DNA of 64,000 nucleotides from Colias croceus (taxonomy: Eukaryota > Arthropoda > Insecta > Lepidoptera > Pieridae), in assembly GCF_905220415.1 (NCBI RefSeq), contig NC_059558.1, positions 1,562,501-1,626,500 of the forward strand, read 5' to 3'. The notes below the pieces were generated by a model, which did no database searches, had not been told where the DNA came from, and saw only the letters and a list, made by a program, of their open reading frames with translations. Positions 18,601 through 33,600 of the stretch are shown here, one piece after another. Position 1 is the first letter of the stretch. Each line of letters begins with the position of its first letter. The translations under genes and the position numbers were made by a program.

Positions 18601-21600
18601 TTACTTACCTTTAATATTATGTATTCCTAAATCTGCCCAAAAATTTTAATAAATTAACAACTCTACACAGTGGCATTTATATCTAGCAACATATCGCACA
18701 CTTAAAACATAAGTGGCACTATACAAAAAAATTCATTTTTGAGTTAAGTATGCAGTCAAAAGGCATAAAACGAAACGCGCCTAACGCAAAGATCCCTGTA
18801 GCTCTAATGCGTCAAATTTTTGCTAGATGTCGCTAGTGTCACTTATGAATTTGTCACAATTTGTCCGGTCGGTAATTGATAAACCGGCACTATGCCATCA
18901 GGGGGGTGAAACTTAGAGTATGGTACATTATACAAAGAAACTAGCGACATCTATTGACTGTTCGGCAGCACTATTTAATTATTTTTTTCCTCAGAAGATG
19001 GTAGAACGTAAAATTTTTATGCAAAAATAATAGAATGGCTATAAAAATAACTAAAATCATTTTATTTAGAACAAAATTCAATTGCTTTTATAAATATATA
19101 ATCTATTCGATGAAACGATTTTTAAGTGCTATATACAGCGGAAAATGAAACGTTTTCTCTCATAAGTGTCAGTACCAGTGTTGCCGTTCTAAGAACGTTG
19201 TCTCAATCTAGGGAATTTAGGGGAACGTTTGGGGGATAAACAAATTCAGGGTACGTCTAGCTACGTTTTGAAAATAGCAGAAAGTATCAAATCAGCCATA
19301 CTGGTCGATTTGATACTGATTCTGAAAGAAACGATGTGCCCAACAATTTTTTTTTCGTTTTCGATTTTGTTAGTTTTGCTAGTGACTTTTAATTTTGGAA
19401 AAAGGCAACCCTGTCCAATGCGAGATATGACAGGTCACAGGATAATCCGTTTGTTTTCTGAAATTTGAATTATTCTTGATTTCTTGAGTTTATTGTTAAT
19501 TTTAAAATGGCTTCTAGGAGGAAGGTGTATTGTGTTTTTGGATGTAGTGAAATAGGTAAGTTTTCTCAAAATTATTTATTTATAATGAACTGATGCTACC
19601 AGTAGGTAGGTACGTATCCCTTATTGTTTGTTTCGGTCATGGCCGCAGAACATCTTTGTTTGCATATAACCATATATCACTATTTTACAAAAATTATAAA
19701 AATTTTAAATATTTGAGTATTATATATTTAATTATAAGTATATTTATTATTTGAATATACTATATAAAAATAATTAAATATGGAGAACACAACATTTATT
19801 GCGTATTTCTGTACTGTAAAGGTTGTTTTTTATGTATTTACAGGAGCAATTATGCATCGTTTCCCTCACCCTTCAAGACGACGAGTTGTTTGCTATCGGG
19901 ATGTCAATTGTTGGTGAATGACTAAAAGATCTTGGAGCCAGACATGATCTAAAGAAACAAGAGAGACTGTGATTACCATTTCAAGCCTGAGCACAAAGTT
20001 TCAGGTCACCAATTACTCCATTTATCTGTTCCATCAATCTACTAGTGGTGAGTTTGAATATTACCTATAGTTAGTACTTTATTTATCAAATTAAAATTAA
20101 TCATTATCTTAGGTAGGATTATTATATATAATATACAGGATTTATACCACACTATTTATAGCTGTTAGGGAACTGGTACTTATTTCTACTGGTAAAACAC
20201 TACTAAGCTTTTAGTAACAGAGTCCTCAGTGGTACCTAGCTTGATGAGCACCAGTCAATGCTCTACCACTATTCTTTAGTTTCTTCAACCAGTTTTCATT
20301 CCAAAAAAGCTCAACTGCAAGCTTATTGTGAAAAAATAAATAAAATGATACATTCTGTAATTTTATCTTTCGTAATTTTTGACTTTGCTACTTATAATAT
20401 TTACAGGTATATTTCATTCTGCGAGTACAGCAGTTTACATGGAACATAACTATTCTCAGCCAAGGATGTGGCCTTATGAGACAAGGGCAAATGAAGATAA
20501 TGATGTCCCCATTAAATCAGCAAATTTTAGATAAAGGTATAATAATTACTATTTTTTTTTTACTGCTCTTTTCACCTAAATGGGCAGGAGCAATTATGTA
20601 ATGGGGTGTTAATTATGGTATCATATCAAAATATAAGATACTTAAAATCTCATTCAAAATATCTGGTGAGTGATAAGTTGGTCCTAAGATACATCTAATT
20701 TGGGGGGTTATATGTTCAACATTTGTATTAATCTACATTTACTGTGCTGGGTGGGTTTATTCTGAAGTAACTCTGTAACTTGGTATTATAAAGTAAAGCA
20801 GAAATTTAGACACAACTTCACTTCACACTTCACATCACTTGTCTCTCAAATGTACTGATTTCATTTGTAAAAAAATATCTTTATTAAAGTTTTTATTTTC
20901 TTTATAGGTCGTACAAAACATTGTGATGAATACTTAGTAAAAAAATATAAAAAGTCCCAAATTGAACAGAAAAATTGAAGTTAAAGAAAAGTATGGCTAA
21001 AGAGAGAAGTTTTAAATTGCCAATGCCGAAAATTAGTTGCTGGTCAGGCATTTCATAAAGTCACAGCAAAAATGTCAGAAGCTGGAATTTTTTTTACTGG
21101 AATACAATTTAAACAAGCTCTGAAAAAACCTAAAGGAAGACGTTATACCGCTGAAGAAAAAGTGTTGGCCTTGACTTTGTTATTTTATTTGTTATGTTTG
21201 TGTTATTATAATGCTTAACCAAATACATATATGATATATAATATATAAATAATCTTAAGCTACTAGAATGCTAGTTATATAGTGTGGAAAAAAATGAATA
21301 AACTCCCAATTAATTTAAAAGCGTTTTTCTTTACCTGGCCCAATTATCTTTAGATTTTCAAATGTGTCAAGTGATTTGTTTTGTTGTTATCTTTTTTATC
21401 ACCTGGAAATGTTTAGCTTTAAGTCCAGCCACCAATTTATTACGCAACTAGATTTTTTTTATATGCATTGTGTAATTGTGTAATTGTGCTACCTGATTTG
21501 GCTCCACTTTTCGGCTTCATTTTATTTTATTTTACTCTTTCATTTATTGTCATTGTACTTGTATTGTTTTGTTTCACGTTGTGTTGTTTTAATTTTAATT

Positions 21601-24600
21601 ATTGTATTCTGTGTCAATTGTGTTTGTTTTTGTTTATTATTGTGGAGTCAAATAAATGATCTTTCTTTCTTTCTTCTTTATAATTTTGGGTTGGGTTTTT
21701 CACGCATACAATGATTGTACGCGCCATAACAGATCGACACAATAATACAGTTGTGATAAAGGTAACGCAATATAAATTATTATCAGAATAGCAATATTAA
21801 TACCTATAGGTACGTATATAGATATACGTATAGGTATCTATAGCACTTTTAATGCGCCCGCCATACGCTTGGGGCGCTAGTGTTCATGGGTTCTCGTTTT
21901 ATCACGCAAGATGGCTCTCTTTTCCTTATACATAGTTACTATACTCTTTGCTATGCCATTTCGCGTCAAGTCTCCGGTGGAAATCCTTGTCGAGGTGAGT
22001 CAAAAACTGGCACTTTGTGTAAAGTGCCACTTATTTAATTAATTTGCTTTCGAATATTTACAGTGAGTAAATGCACAAGTGGCAGTTTGAATATAATGCC
22101 AGTTATTTAATAAGTTTAGTGTGGATTTTGTTTTTATACGAAATTCAATAACGGGCATTTTCTTTAAAGAGCCATTTAATCAATAAATATGCTTTTAAAT
22201 TTTCGCTGTGCGCAATTACATTAGTGTCAGTTATATTATGTTAACTTTAATTAGGATTTTGTTTTTATACGAATTTAATAATAAAAAAAGGCATTTTGTG
22301 TAAGGCTTTTTGTATTATACTATCATGGATCCGAAAAGAAGTAGATGTAGAAGTATAATAGAATTATCAACTCAGAACAATCAAAGAAAAAAAGAAAATG
22401 ATGACGATTATGGATCTCAAATTACTAAGCCTGCTTCTAAAAGAAATTCCGATATTGTTGAACCGCTTTCAACAATGAGTGCGTTCGATTTGAACTTCAT
22501 GAGAAGTTCATCCTTTAAGCTCTTATCACAACCAAACTAACACTGACGATGGTAACTTTTTTCTCGCCTCAGACGATGACAGAACAAACTTTCCATCAAA
22601 GAAAAAATGCAGGAGATCAAACTCAAACTCGTCGTCATCGTCTTCGTCGTCCAGCTCGTCCTCATCTTCGTCCTCAAGCACATCATCCAGTTCAGCTTCA
22701 GCTTTGTCTATACAAAGGCCATAACCTAACCCAACAAATTACTCAAAGTAGGTACTATAGACACACGTAATAATTTCGACCCTTCTAATCCGGATGACGA
22801 AACAGAGAACCCAAAATGTAAAGTAAAAGGAATGACCAAATGCAAAAATTGATGACATTTCCTTCACTCAGATTGTTGAAGTTTCTAATAATCATCAAAG
22901 AAGTGATCATCTTCCTGCTGATTCTAATCTTAAAAGTGGTCTTGCTCCGAATGATGATTATCTTGTCGCCTCTTCCAACCCTGCTGATAACGTCGAAATC
23001 ATACATTTTAATACAAATGATACAGGAACGATGAACGATACTGCAAAAGAAGCTCCAACTCAGCCAGTTGATGCAATTACAAGAAAACGAAAAATAATAA
23101 GATCGTTACATACTACAAATATTGTGAAGATACTAATAAATACAGGCAAAAATATGTTTCAATCTCAAAACGTTTTTCCAGCTAAAATGATTAAGCAACC
23201 TTGTGGAAGTACATGTCGTCTAAAAATCGCAGATAGAATTTCTGAAGAGTCACGAAAACTTATTTTTAACTTAACAGAGATAAAGCCCAGATATAAATAT
23301 AAAAAGATTAACTCTAATAGAAAACCGAAGAAGGTTAACGAAGTTACTGCAAGATTTTTACTGACCCATGATAATTAAACCTTTGATACGCTGATTTTTA
23401 CGTAACTTTAACAGTTCCTACTTCGAAAGAATTTGACCTTAGCAGATTAATTGAAATACCTCTAATAACTGTACTGATTAGTAAGTAGTAAGAACAAGAT
23501 TTTAATGTTAATGTTATTTATGACAATACTCTTATCTAGATTCAAACAGACTTGTTAATAATGAATATGTGTGGTAATTTTGACCGAAAACTATGAGCAT
23601 GTGCCAAATAAATATAATTCTTTATTATTTTAGTAATTCTACTGTTTTATTTCTCTCTTTGTTATTATTACAATGTAGGGAAAATAACATTTTAGAGGTC
23701 ATTAAGCAAAAAGTTTTGAATAACTAGAAAACTATAACCGACACAATACTAAACATTTTTTTTAAATGCTTCTCCATTAATAAATAATCAATAATTTTAT
23801 TGTTAGCCACTGGATACTGAAACAGCGTTAGTTAAACTGTTATTTTAATCCGATCACAAGTCTATATTTATATTTTTTTAGTTCCATATCACCCATTCAA
23901 TTTTTAAAAAATCTTAAAACGGCCGTACTGTAAAATTAACATTTTCGTTTAGTGCCATTTATGTTTTAAGGGTGCGATATTATCTAACACAAAAAATAAA
24001 CCATAAAGCACAAAAATAAATAAACGACAACATTCTTTTTTATTTCAATTACTCTGTATTGAAAAGACGCGCCTTTTTTAAATAAGGAACGTGCCACAAA
24101 CTTAACTGAACCGGTGACGCGGACGGTGTCACTGATGTCGATTTTAGTGCCGCTATTATAGTATTTCCCCGAATGCAAGGGTAAAAATAATGACAATGCC
24201 AATGGTGTAAATTAACATTATTAAGTAACTTTTTATTTATACAAAATATTCCGTATGAAAAGTCTGTGAAAATGTGACATTTCAAAAAGGCGGCACGTAG
24301 TTCCAGTTTTTGCCACCGGGTCAGTTAAGTTTGTGGCACTGTAGAGGCGAAGCACAGTCCGTATCCACAGACAGACTAAATAAATCGTTCAGGACAATTT
24401 TCACACACGGCACGATCTGATCCTCGGCTGATCACATAATAAGCTTATGCTTATGATAAACATACTTACATATTAAATATAATTTTAAATAAATACTTAT
24501 ATAGATAATAAACACCCAGACACAGAGCAAACATTTACGTTCATCACACAAATATTTGCTCCGGGTGGGAATCGAACCCACGACCTCTGGCTTGGAAGGC

Positions 24601-27600
24601 CACTACCAACCAAGCCAACCGACCAGTCATAGAATCATGCATCATAAAAATATACATAGAAATCAATTCTAAACTGTTTATTTTTGCATACAATGTTCAA
24701 TACTATTCAATTGACTCTTAGATAGGACATTTGACACACAACAAATTGTGGCCAACTGAATTAATATGCTAGCAAATTGAAAATGATGACGGTTTCATAT
24801 GAAGGACAATCGGCTGATGTCGGAGGTCAATTCACTGGCACAATAAAAATACAGTTGGAAAAAGCTTGTTTACAATGCTTTGTTGTGGAAGTTATCGAGT
24901 GTTTTGGGTGTAGACGTAATGAGGAATATTTTAACTGAGGCAATAATATTATAATGTCCATATAAATAATCTGTATTGTAATATAATTATCTACTGTATA
25001 GTTAACTAGCGGTCCGCCCCGGCTTCGCCCGTGGTACATATTTCGCAATAAACCCTTTCTCGGGTATCAAAATATCTCCATACCAAATGTCATGCTAATT
25101 GGTTCAGTAGTTTAGGCGTGATTGAGTAGCAGCTTGCAGTTTTTTTTACTGAATGTATTTCAAATGATTGTAAAATAAATTTAAATCTTCCTAATGTCAC
25201 CGTATTCACTATTCATATCTACCTATAGTTGTGAGTATTTATCACCTAGGTCCCAGACAGGTAATTTTCAGGGATTTTTACCAAGCCTTTAAAATCCTAA
25301 AAAATTGAGCTAAAAAGAAATTTATTACGGTTTCCCTGATACATCAACAGCCTTGTGAGTTGTGACCTAATTTTCTGGAGATTACATTTTTGAGGACAAC
25401 GCGTGATGATACAGCCAATATTTTGTAACGAAATATTTTGTGGAATTATGCAATGGTAAAATTATTTTTATTAGTATATTTATTCATAAAAGTAAATAAT
25501 GCGCAAAAATAAGTATTTGTTTTTTATTCTTTAAAAAGTTCTCGTTAAAAAAACCTTACTAAATATCAAAATCTACATTGTTTTATAAGCATCAAAGGCG
25601 TATGTACCTACTTTGTTTTAATTGATTCTCAAACTATCTATAATTTTTACGCACACGTGCCGGGTGCTCAAGTTTTATAACACAAAAGTTATCGCTCTAG
25701 CTCTAATTTCGTTTGATGTAAATGAACCGTTAGAATACTTTGAAATTTTAAATATCAAAGAATGAATACTCACACAGCAGTTTGGGAGAGAACTTCAGTT
25801 CAGAAGTGGTTTGTTCTATTATAAGTCTGTCTACTTCTTCGCTGATGGAGTTGTCCGTGTGGGGAATGGATCGTAACCAGCCGAGGACTTTTGCTGTTTC
25901 CTGAAATACATAAAGATATTTATATGTTATAGTTATTTATTTATAAAGTTTGGGGCTTTTTAAAGTATGTAGATAATCTTAATATAAATAAATCTCGCGT
26001 CACAATGTTTGTCCTCAATGGACTCCTAAACCACTTAACCGATTATAATAAAATTCGCACACCATGTGCAGTTCGATCCAACTTGAGAGATAGGATAGTT
26101 TAAATCTCAAATCATTTTAGAGAAAGCGGGCGAAGCCGCGGGCGGTAAGCTAGTAATTAATATTATATTTTTACGTTAGGTTCTTATGTTGGTAAGTTTT
26201 TAAGGCAGGTTTGCAAGTAGGGTTTTTAAACCGACGTTATTTAAACGTTCGCAGTGTAATTTTTCAAAATACGTCTGTTTTTATTAGATTTGTAGGTAAT
26301 TTTTGACGCACGTTTTATAGTGTAAACTGTTTTATGGACTTCAGTTTGAGAGGTAACTATACCTATTTTGTCTTAATTTTCATCGTTTTAATGGCTATAC
26401 GAAAAATTATGGCGAACTTTTGACAACACATCTACGCATGTATGATTTTCAGCGAATTGCAAATTGAAATTTAAATTATAACATAACTCATACGCAAATT
26501 ATTATCAACAAAATGGTTACGAAATCATTTACCTCGATATATCTAGTTAATTCAATACAGTGCATTTATCATGTTAATAACTGCAATGATTATTTACGAG
26601 AGCCATTTTAGATAATGTTTCTCGTTACAAATAAGATAGAAGTTAGTGATCACGATTTTCTATTCAATGTGTTTTGTAATATTGTTGTATGGAAAACAAA
26701 GTGTTTATATTGTAATAAATATAATTTGTATTATATTTTCACCTATGTCAGAGACACTAAAATTAAAGTTTTGGTTCGGATTGAAACAAAGGCCGGCAAC
26801 GCAACCACTATTCTCCAGAGTCTGTGGTTGTTCTTGTTCATGGGCGGCGCCAATCATCGCTTTCTGTACGGTGACGCGCAAGCTCGTTTGTCAATTTATA
26901 ATATGGTAAATTTATAGATTACATTATACATACCTCATTCTTCCCACACTTAACCAAGTAAGACGGTGTGTCTGGCAACCGTAGTAAGATGCAGAAATGG
27001 ACCAATGGTATCGCCAGTAATATCCACAGAACTGTGTTGAACGGGAGAAGATCACCGAGCACGAATACTAGGAGATTGCCAACTGTCTGGATAAAGAAAT
27101 AATAATAATTAAATGTATTGTATGGTATTTTATCATGTTTAACACAATCTAAAGCCGGCTATTCACGTACATGCCGCAGGGGCAATATTGGAACAATCTC
27201 GGTTGCACGGCGGTCAGAGCAATTTCAGCTGTTCTCTAAATTGCCCCTGCTTGCATATACACATCACAATTATGGAGCCAATTAAGGGTGCAATTCCAAT
27301 ATTGCCCCTGCTGCAGGTATGTGCGTAGCCGGCTTTATCGGAGTGTATTTTAATTTTTAATAAGTTATTTGTTATTTTTTTGGATATATCAAAGTACAAG
27401 TCAAAAACTTTTTCAAATCATATCATAGCATATGGATTTGAAAAAGTTTTTGAGAAGTTTAGTAGGTACCTAACCTAATAAATAGCTGATCGGATTTAGA
27501 TGAAATGTGGAAGAGAGCTTAATTAAAATTAACACAATATATTATCAAGCTACTTTTTTCTACTTACAACGTGCGAAGCATCGGTTCAAAGTTAGTACGA

Positions 27601-30600
27601 AATAATAAGACAAAAGTAAGAAAGTGCTAACATTATTTAGTAAATAATATTAGCATTAGTTAGTAAATAAGCTGTTTCAATTACGAGGAAAATTCAAAGC
27701 TAAAACAAAAGTGATAAACGTGATCTTAATATATTATGAAGCATATTGTGTGTGGGTTCTTTCCCCACAGGTTATCGTTTCTTGGTATTGCTAATTCAAT
27801 TAGTTCAGGATACATCGCCCATTTTTGCAAGTGACTACTATCAAGCTGATTTTCCGTTTGTAGCTTTATTTTGATGAGACACCGAATAATTTCGTGTACG
27901 AAACTCTCGATTGTGGTAGCTAACAGAAATAACAAGGATAAAATTTTTTGATTTGATGGTTCTCAAATATTTATTACGCAATTTGTAGGACAATATGTCT
28001 GTTGAATTATATAAACATTAACTAAGTGAAAACAAAAAAAATCAGCTTGTTAGTAATCATTTATGATGACCTCGTTATCGATACACTTTGGAAAGGGGGA
28101 CTCTTTGAACCAACCATAGATTTTGTAGGACAAATATTTTTTCGAATAATTTAGGTAATTATCTTGAGATTGAACAAAAAAAAAATTCAGTTAGTAATAA
28201 ATATTTGAGAACCATCAAATCAAAAAATTTTATCCTTGTTATCTCTGTTAGCTACCACAATCGAGACTTTCGTACACGAAATTATTGGGCGTCTCATCAA
28301 AATAAAGCTACAAACGGAAAATTAGCTTGATAGTAGTCACTTGCAAAAATGGGCGATGTATCCTGAACTAAATATAGTTTTAAGAATATGCATTATCATA
28401 ATATCTTTATGCAGTTTTAATAGGTAAGTATTATGTAATACTTTGTTTATGTTTTATTAGTTTGTAGTTATTATAAGCTAATTTGTATGTGTTGTTACAA
28501 TAGTTTGAAATGAAAAAAGTATGAATCCTTTAGTCGTGATATTTTAAAAATTTTTTTAAAACTTTTAAATTTGTAAACCCTTAAATTATTGTAGAGTCAC
28601 TGATCTTTCATAAGTGTACAAAGTTAGAATTTATGTGAACAGATATAGATGGACATGAAATGTGGGTCAATATTGATTCTATATGAGTCTCTATGCATGT
28701 ATGTATGTGTGTAACCACACACAAACATACATGCATAGAGCTTATAAAAGCGTGTTATTAAATTAAAATACCTTATTTAGGTATATACCACACACCATAA
28801 AATACTTGGTCACAAATATGAGTTACTTTATAATAATCCATACTAATATTATAAATGCGAAAGTAATTCTGTCTGTCTGTCTGTTACTCAATCACACATA
28901 AACTACTGAACCAAATTTCATGAAATTTAGTATGGGGATATTTTGTTACCCGAAAAAGGACATAGGCTAATTTTTATCCCGGGAAAATGACGCAATCCCG
29001 GAAATCCCACAGGAACGGGAACTATGCGGATTTTTCTTTGACTAAGCGGGCGAAGCCGCAGGCGGACACCTAGCAATATAATAATTACCTGAGAGAATAT
29101 AACAAAAGTCCCCGTCATGCCCCGTATACTATCCTCGCTGATCTCCTTCACATACAGGGGGCAGACCACGAAGCCTCCACCCGAACCAAAGCCTATCAGG
29201 GCCCTGGCTCCTATCAGAGCGATGGGGTGGGTACATATCAGCTTGACCGCCCAGCCGACCTGTGAAATAAATCCTTAGTAATATTATAAATACCTAACTG
29301 TCTTCTTTGTCTTTCTTTCACGTCGCTATGGAAAAATTTTATGATAATATGGTCTTTGTGTCTCGAGATAGGAGATTAGAAAAATAGGTTACACGAAAAG
29401 TATAACATAAGACAGAGGTGATGTATTTTTCTTGTTTATTAAAAAAACATTAACAATGAGAAATTCATTAAATAAAAGAATCAGGCTTAGTTTAAATAAA
29501 GCTCAGACTATTTATACCTATATCTATGGCAGACTCTACATTTTAAACATTTGTTATTTATTATATCCTATACTGACTACTAATATTATAAATATTATCT
29601 ATAAATTAACATGGCTAATACATTTCTGTAACAACTTACCGAAATAGGAATAGAAGCGCACAGCAAAGCATTCTTTCTTCCAAACTTATCAGCTGCCACG
29701 CCATATATGAAAACTGCTATTGGCGCGAAAATAAACATAATGGATGCCATCCATGACACCTCTTCTTCTGTTAAAGGTTTGGTGGCAGGTGATGTTTCTC
29801 CCATTAAGAGGGATTTGTTGGGAGATATCCAGCCCATGGCAGTCCCATAGGCGAGGATTGGCATGCACACTGAAACAATTAAATGTTATTCTAAGGTTTC
29901 ATTTAGGACTTAGGTACAACTATTAAAGAGTTGAATAAATAAATAAATAAAATAAACAATAAAATATTTTTAAGTGTTTTTTGTGTTTGATTTTTTGCGT
30001 TTGAAAGGCTTTTAAACAGATTATACACGTATTTCATTTCTAGATGTTAAGATTTTCTGGTTGAAAAAATAAATGGACAAAGGAATATGTTTATTTATTT
30101 AATTCTACAAGGTAAGTAATTAAGTACTTATAGTAGAGTTTTTTAATTCAGTACATAGAACTTCATGCTTTCAGGAAGAAGGTAAGAAAGAGGTAAACTA
30201 TTATCTTAATATATATAAATCTCGTGTCACAATGTTTGTCCTCAATTAACTCCTAAACCACTTAACCGATTATAATAAAATTCGCACACCATGTGCAGTT
30301 CGATCCAACTTGAGAGATAGGATAGTTTAAATCTCAAATCGTTTTAGAGAAAGCGGGCGAAGCCGCGGGCGGTAAGCTAGTTTACTAAAAATTGTTTCAT
30401 GGTAGTTTATTTAAAAAAAATTGCTTTGTCTATAACTCTATGATCTTCATAATATCTACGCAACGGATTTCGATGCGTTTTTTTTTTTAAATAGAGTGAT
30501 TCAAGAGGAAGGTTTTAGAACCTATATAATTTATTAGATTTTAATCAAAGCAATCAATCAAGCCGCGGACGGAAAGCTAGTTTTTTATTTTTTATATACA

Positions 30601-33600
30601 TAATATTATTATAATTCATTTTTATATAAGTTTTTTGCTTTTTATGTACTGGAATGTAGAACTATAATTCAGAATCATCTTTGGTAATAATTTAAGCAAA
30701 TCAAAACACCCGTTTGCATTATTATTCACGAAAAAAATAATGTTTCGTCTATGTATATTAGAATCATTTAAATTAGAAACAGGTTAGGTTCTAATTTTTT
30801 CTTATGCATCCATTTTATAAGGAAAATACTCAGATAATATAGAACGTGTTTGAAAAAACCAATTATATCGCTTCATTTAGTTTTAAGTGTTTAGCGTACA
30901 TTATTTGTGGGAAAAACACCCTTAATCCCTCTATAATGTATTGCAATTTATAAGACTTTATTTTCACAAAAGTTTCCTTGTTTCAATATCAAATGTTGAA
31001 GGAACTTTTCACTTTAGGTGCCTATCGTTACAAGGCGTTCACACTAATTTTGAGAAGGGCTGAGAGAAGTACAATTAATTGCTATCAAACCCGAATCAAA
31101 GTAACTATGACGTAGTAATAAATCTTCTTTAGTACAATACAAATAAATTATTTGCGCAAATTTGATACTGTTATTGAACGTTTTATACTGATGAAATATT
31201 TTTAGTTGGTTTTGTTAATTTTGTCTGTCCGATTTCCTTCTTATTCCGTTATATAAGTTTCAATCCGATCCGATTTCAATTCCGATTCAAAAAATTTTGA
31301 CATTTTGAATTATTTAATTACAATGAACTTTGACATTTACCCGAGATCACGTGAAATAGCAATATAACTAGTCTGGTCACAAGTTCTGTCACTATGATCG
31401 TTTTTCAAATTTTAAATGTTTTCTTTTTTGCACATTCGATTTTTGAATACGCATTTAAAAAGGAAACATTTTTTTTGAATAACGTATTTGTTACAATTGA
31501 GTAGATGCAAAAAGAAGACAGAGTGGCTGTTCTCTTTCTGCATCGTTGTGTCAACGCGCCGAGTAAAATTTTCAGTTTGACTATAAAACGATTAAAGGAA
31601 GATTCAAAAGTAGATAGGAAGAGAAGTGGTCGTCCTCGTACGGTCCGGTTACACGAATAAGAAGAAAATATCTGGTCCGAAATCAAAAACAGTTGGCACT
31701 GCAGATGAGCCTTAGCAGAATCACAGTTAAAAGTGTTTAACGAGGACCTAGGACTACGGGCTTATCGTAGAAAAACATAACATCTTCTTTACGCACCCTT
31801 GAATAAGTTAAGACTGAATAGATGTCGCGCTTTGCTAAAACGATACGCGGGAACAAGCATCGCGAACTCATTTTTTCAGACCAAAAATTTTTTACAGTGG
31901 AAGAGTGTTGCAACAAACAGATTAGAAAAATGTATGCCCACAATAGTGAAGAAGCGAGTCAACGTGTACATGGAATCCAACGCAGGCATCACCCGTGATC
32001 AGTGATGATTTAACTGGGAGTGACTTATTTTGGTCTTACAGAGGTGTTTTTTTGTGAAAAAGGTTTTGAAACAAGTGCCAATGTATACCGAAATACGGTC
32101 CTGACAAACCTCTTAAAACCTATTTCTCAGACCATCACTAAAAATTAGCTCTCGGTATTTGTCGAGCACCTGCCCACAAAGCCAAGAGCATCCAAAATTG
32201 GCTGGCCGCCCATCAGAATGACTTCATTCGTCACGAAGATTGGTCATCTTCTAGCCCAGACCTGAATACTCTGGATTATAAAATCTGTCAATATTTAGAG
32301 GAGAGAACCTGCGCTATATTCCACCCAAATTTGGAGTCACTAAAATCATTCATTATTAAAGTAGCTGCTGAAATAAACATAGACATGGTGCGTTCTGCGA
32401 TAGACGTCTGGCCACGAAGGTTGAAAGCTTGTATCACAAAACATGGAGGCTATTTTGAATAATTTTTATTCCTAAAAAATAACAACACTGAAAATCAGTA
32501 TTGCAACTGCGTTGCAATTTATGCTGAGTGGCTACCATTTTGGCTCCACTTCTTAGCTTTATATCATACTTTAGATTTACTGTGTTTGAATTATATTGCC
32601 AGTGGTAATTGTATTGTGTGCTAATCGTGTTATTTCAATTTTGTGGAGTCAAATAAATGATCTGTCTTTCTTTCTTCTAATTATTAAGTAATATTATGTA
32701 AGCTTAATTTCCACATATAAATCAATAAATATATAATAGTAACTTTTTGTTTATTTAATAAAACATATGTGACAAAACTTATGACCAGACTAGGTATATA
32801 ATAATAATACAATAACATAATATATCTAACAAGCTATTTATAATTTGAGAAAAGGTGAATAGAATTAATTATGGCACATGCATTATTTTGGCAATATATC
32901 AACTACAATCGCGATGTTATGAAGTAACTAACAAAAGCGTTTTACAGAGGAAATCGTATGATTGTATGTAACTAATGGGTGCTCTACACGGGTAGAGTCA
33001 CATCAGGCGAGATTGTGGCCAAGCGCTCCCCTATTGTACAGTAAAAAAAAAGAGTGAACTAGCATACTACTCTACCAGTTCTCAGTACTCTACCAGTTTA
33101 AGTACAGTAACTGTCATACTGCCACAGTGCTAGCCACTCTACTCTACCAAATTTTTGAGTACTCTACTCTAACAATGGTGTCTACATTAGTATAGTAAGT
33201 AGGATAGTTAGTACTAGCCACTCTACTCTAGCAAATTTTAGTACTCTACTCTACCAATGGTGTCTACATTAGTGTAGGAAGTAGGATAGTTACTCTACCA
33301 CTCTACTCTATCGTTTACTCTACCGTGTACAGCGGCCATAAATGTTATTGACGCGTCTGATTGCAATCAAATGTCAAATAAAAAATTATAAAGTATTAAA
33401 ATCTTAAAAGTAACGATTCGTCAAATGTGTCAAAAGTAACAACGATCAACAAGTTTTGTTTTTATTTCACAGCGTTTTTTGTTAGTAGCACAATTATGTG
33501 TTCAAAATAAGATAAAAAACGCGGGCATTATTTATAAAAAAGCATGGATGTTTATGAAGTAAATAATAATGTAAAAAATAAAGTAATGGTTAAATAGTTA

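Larger units (their letters stand above)
18683..23987. mobile_element. Putative large DNA transposon remnant bounded by inverted repeats
   Basis: The left repeat at 18683-18721 (atatcgcacacttaaaacat, aagtggcacta) is matched in reverse at 23950-23987 (atgttttaagggtgcgatat) over about 38 bp. Between them lie the THAP-type and Ser-rich pseudogenes. Whether this is one element or a chance pairing of two is open, and no target duplication was found. Confidence 0.4.

Noticed and set aside
19275..19309. Perfect 11-bp inverted repeat agtatcaaatc...gatttgatact as a regulatory site
   Set aside because: An isolated short hairpin in AT-rich DNA; it could be chance and no partner was found.
24827..25048. 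73-codon - strand frame
   Set aside because: It overlaps a Helitron fragment and AT-rich intron and has no family feature.
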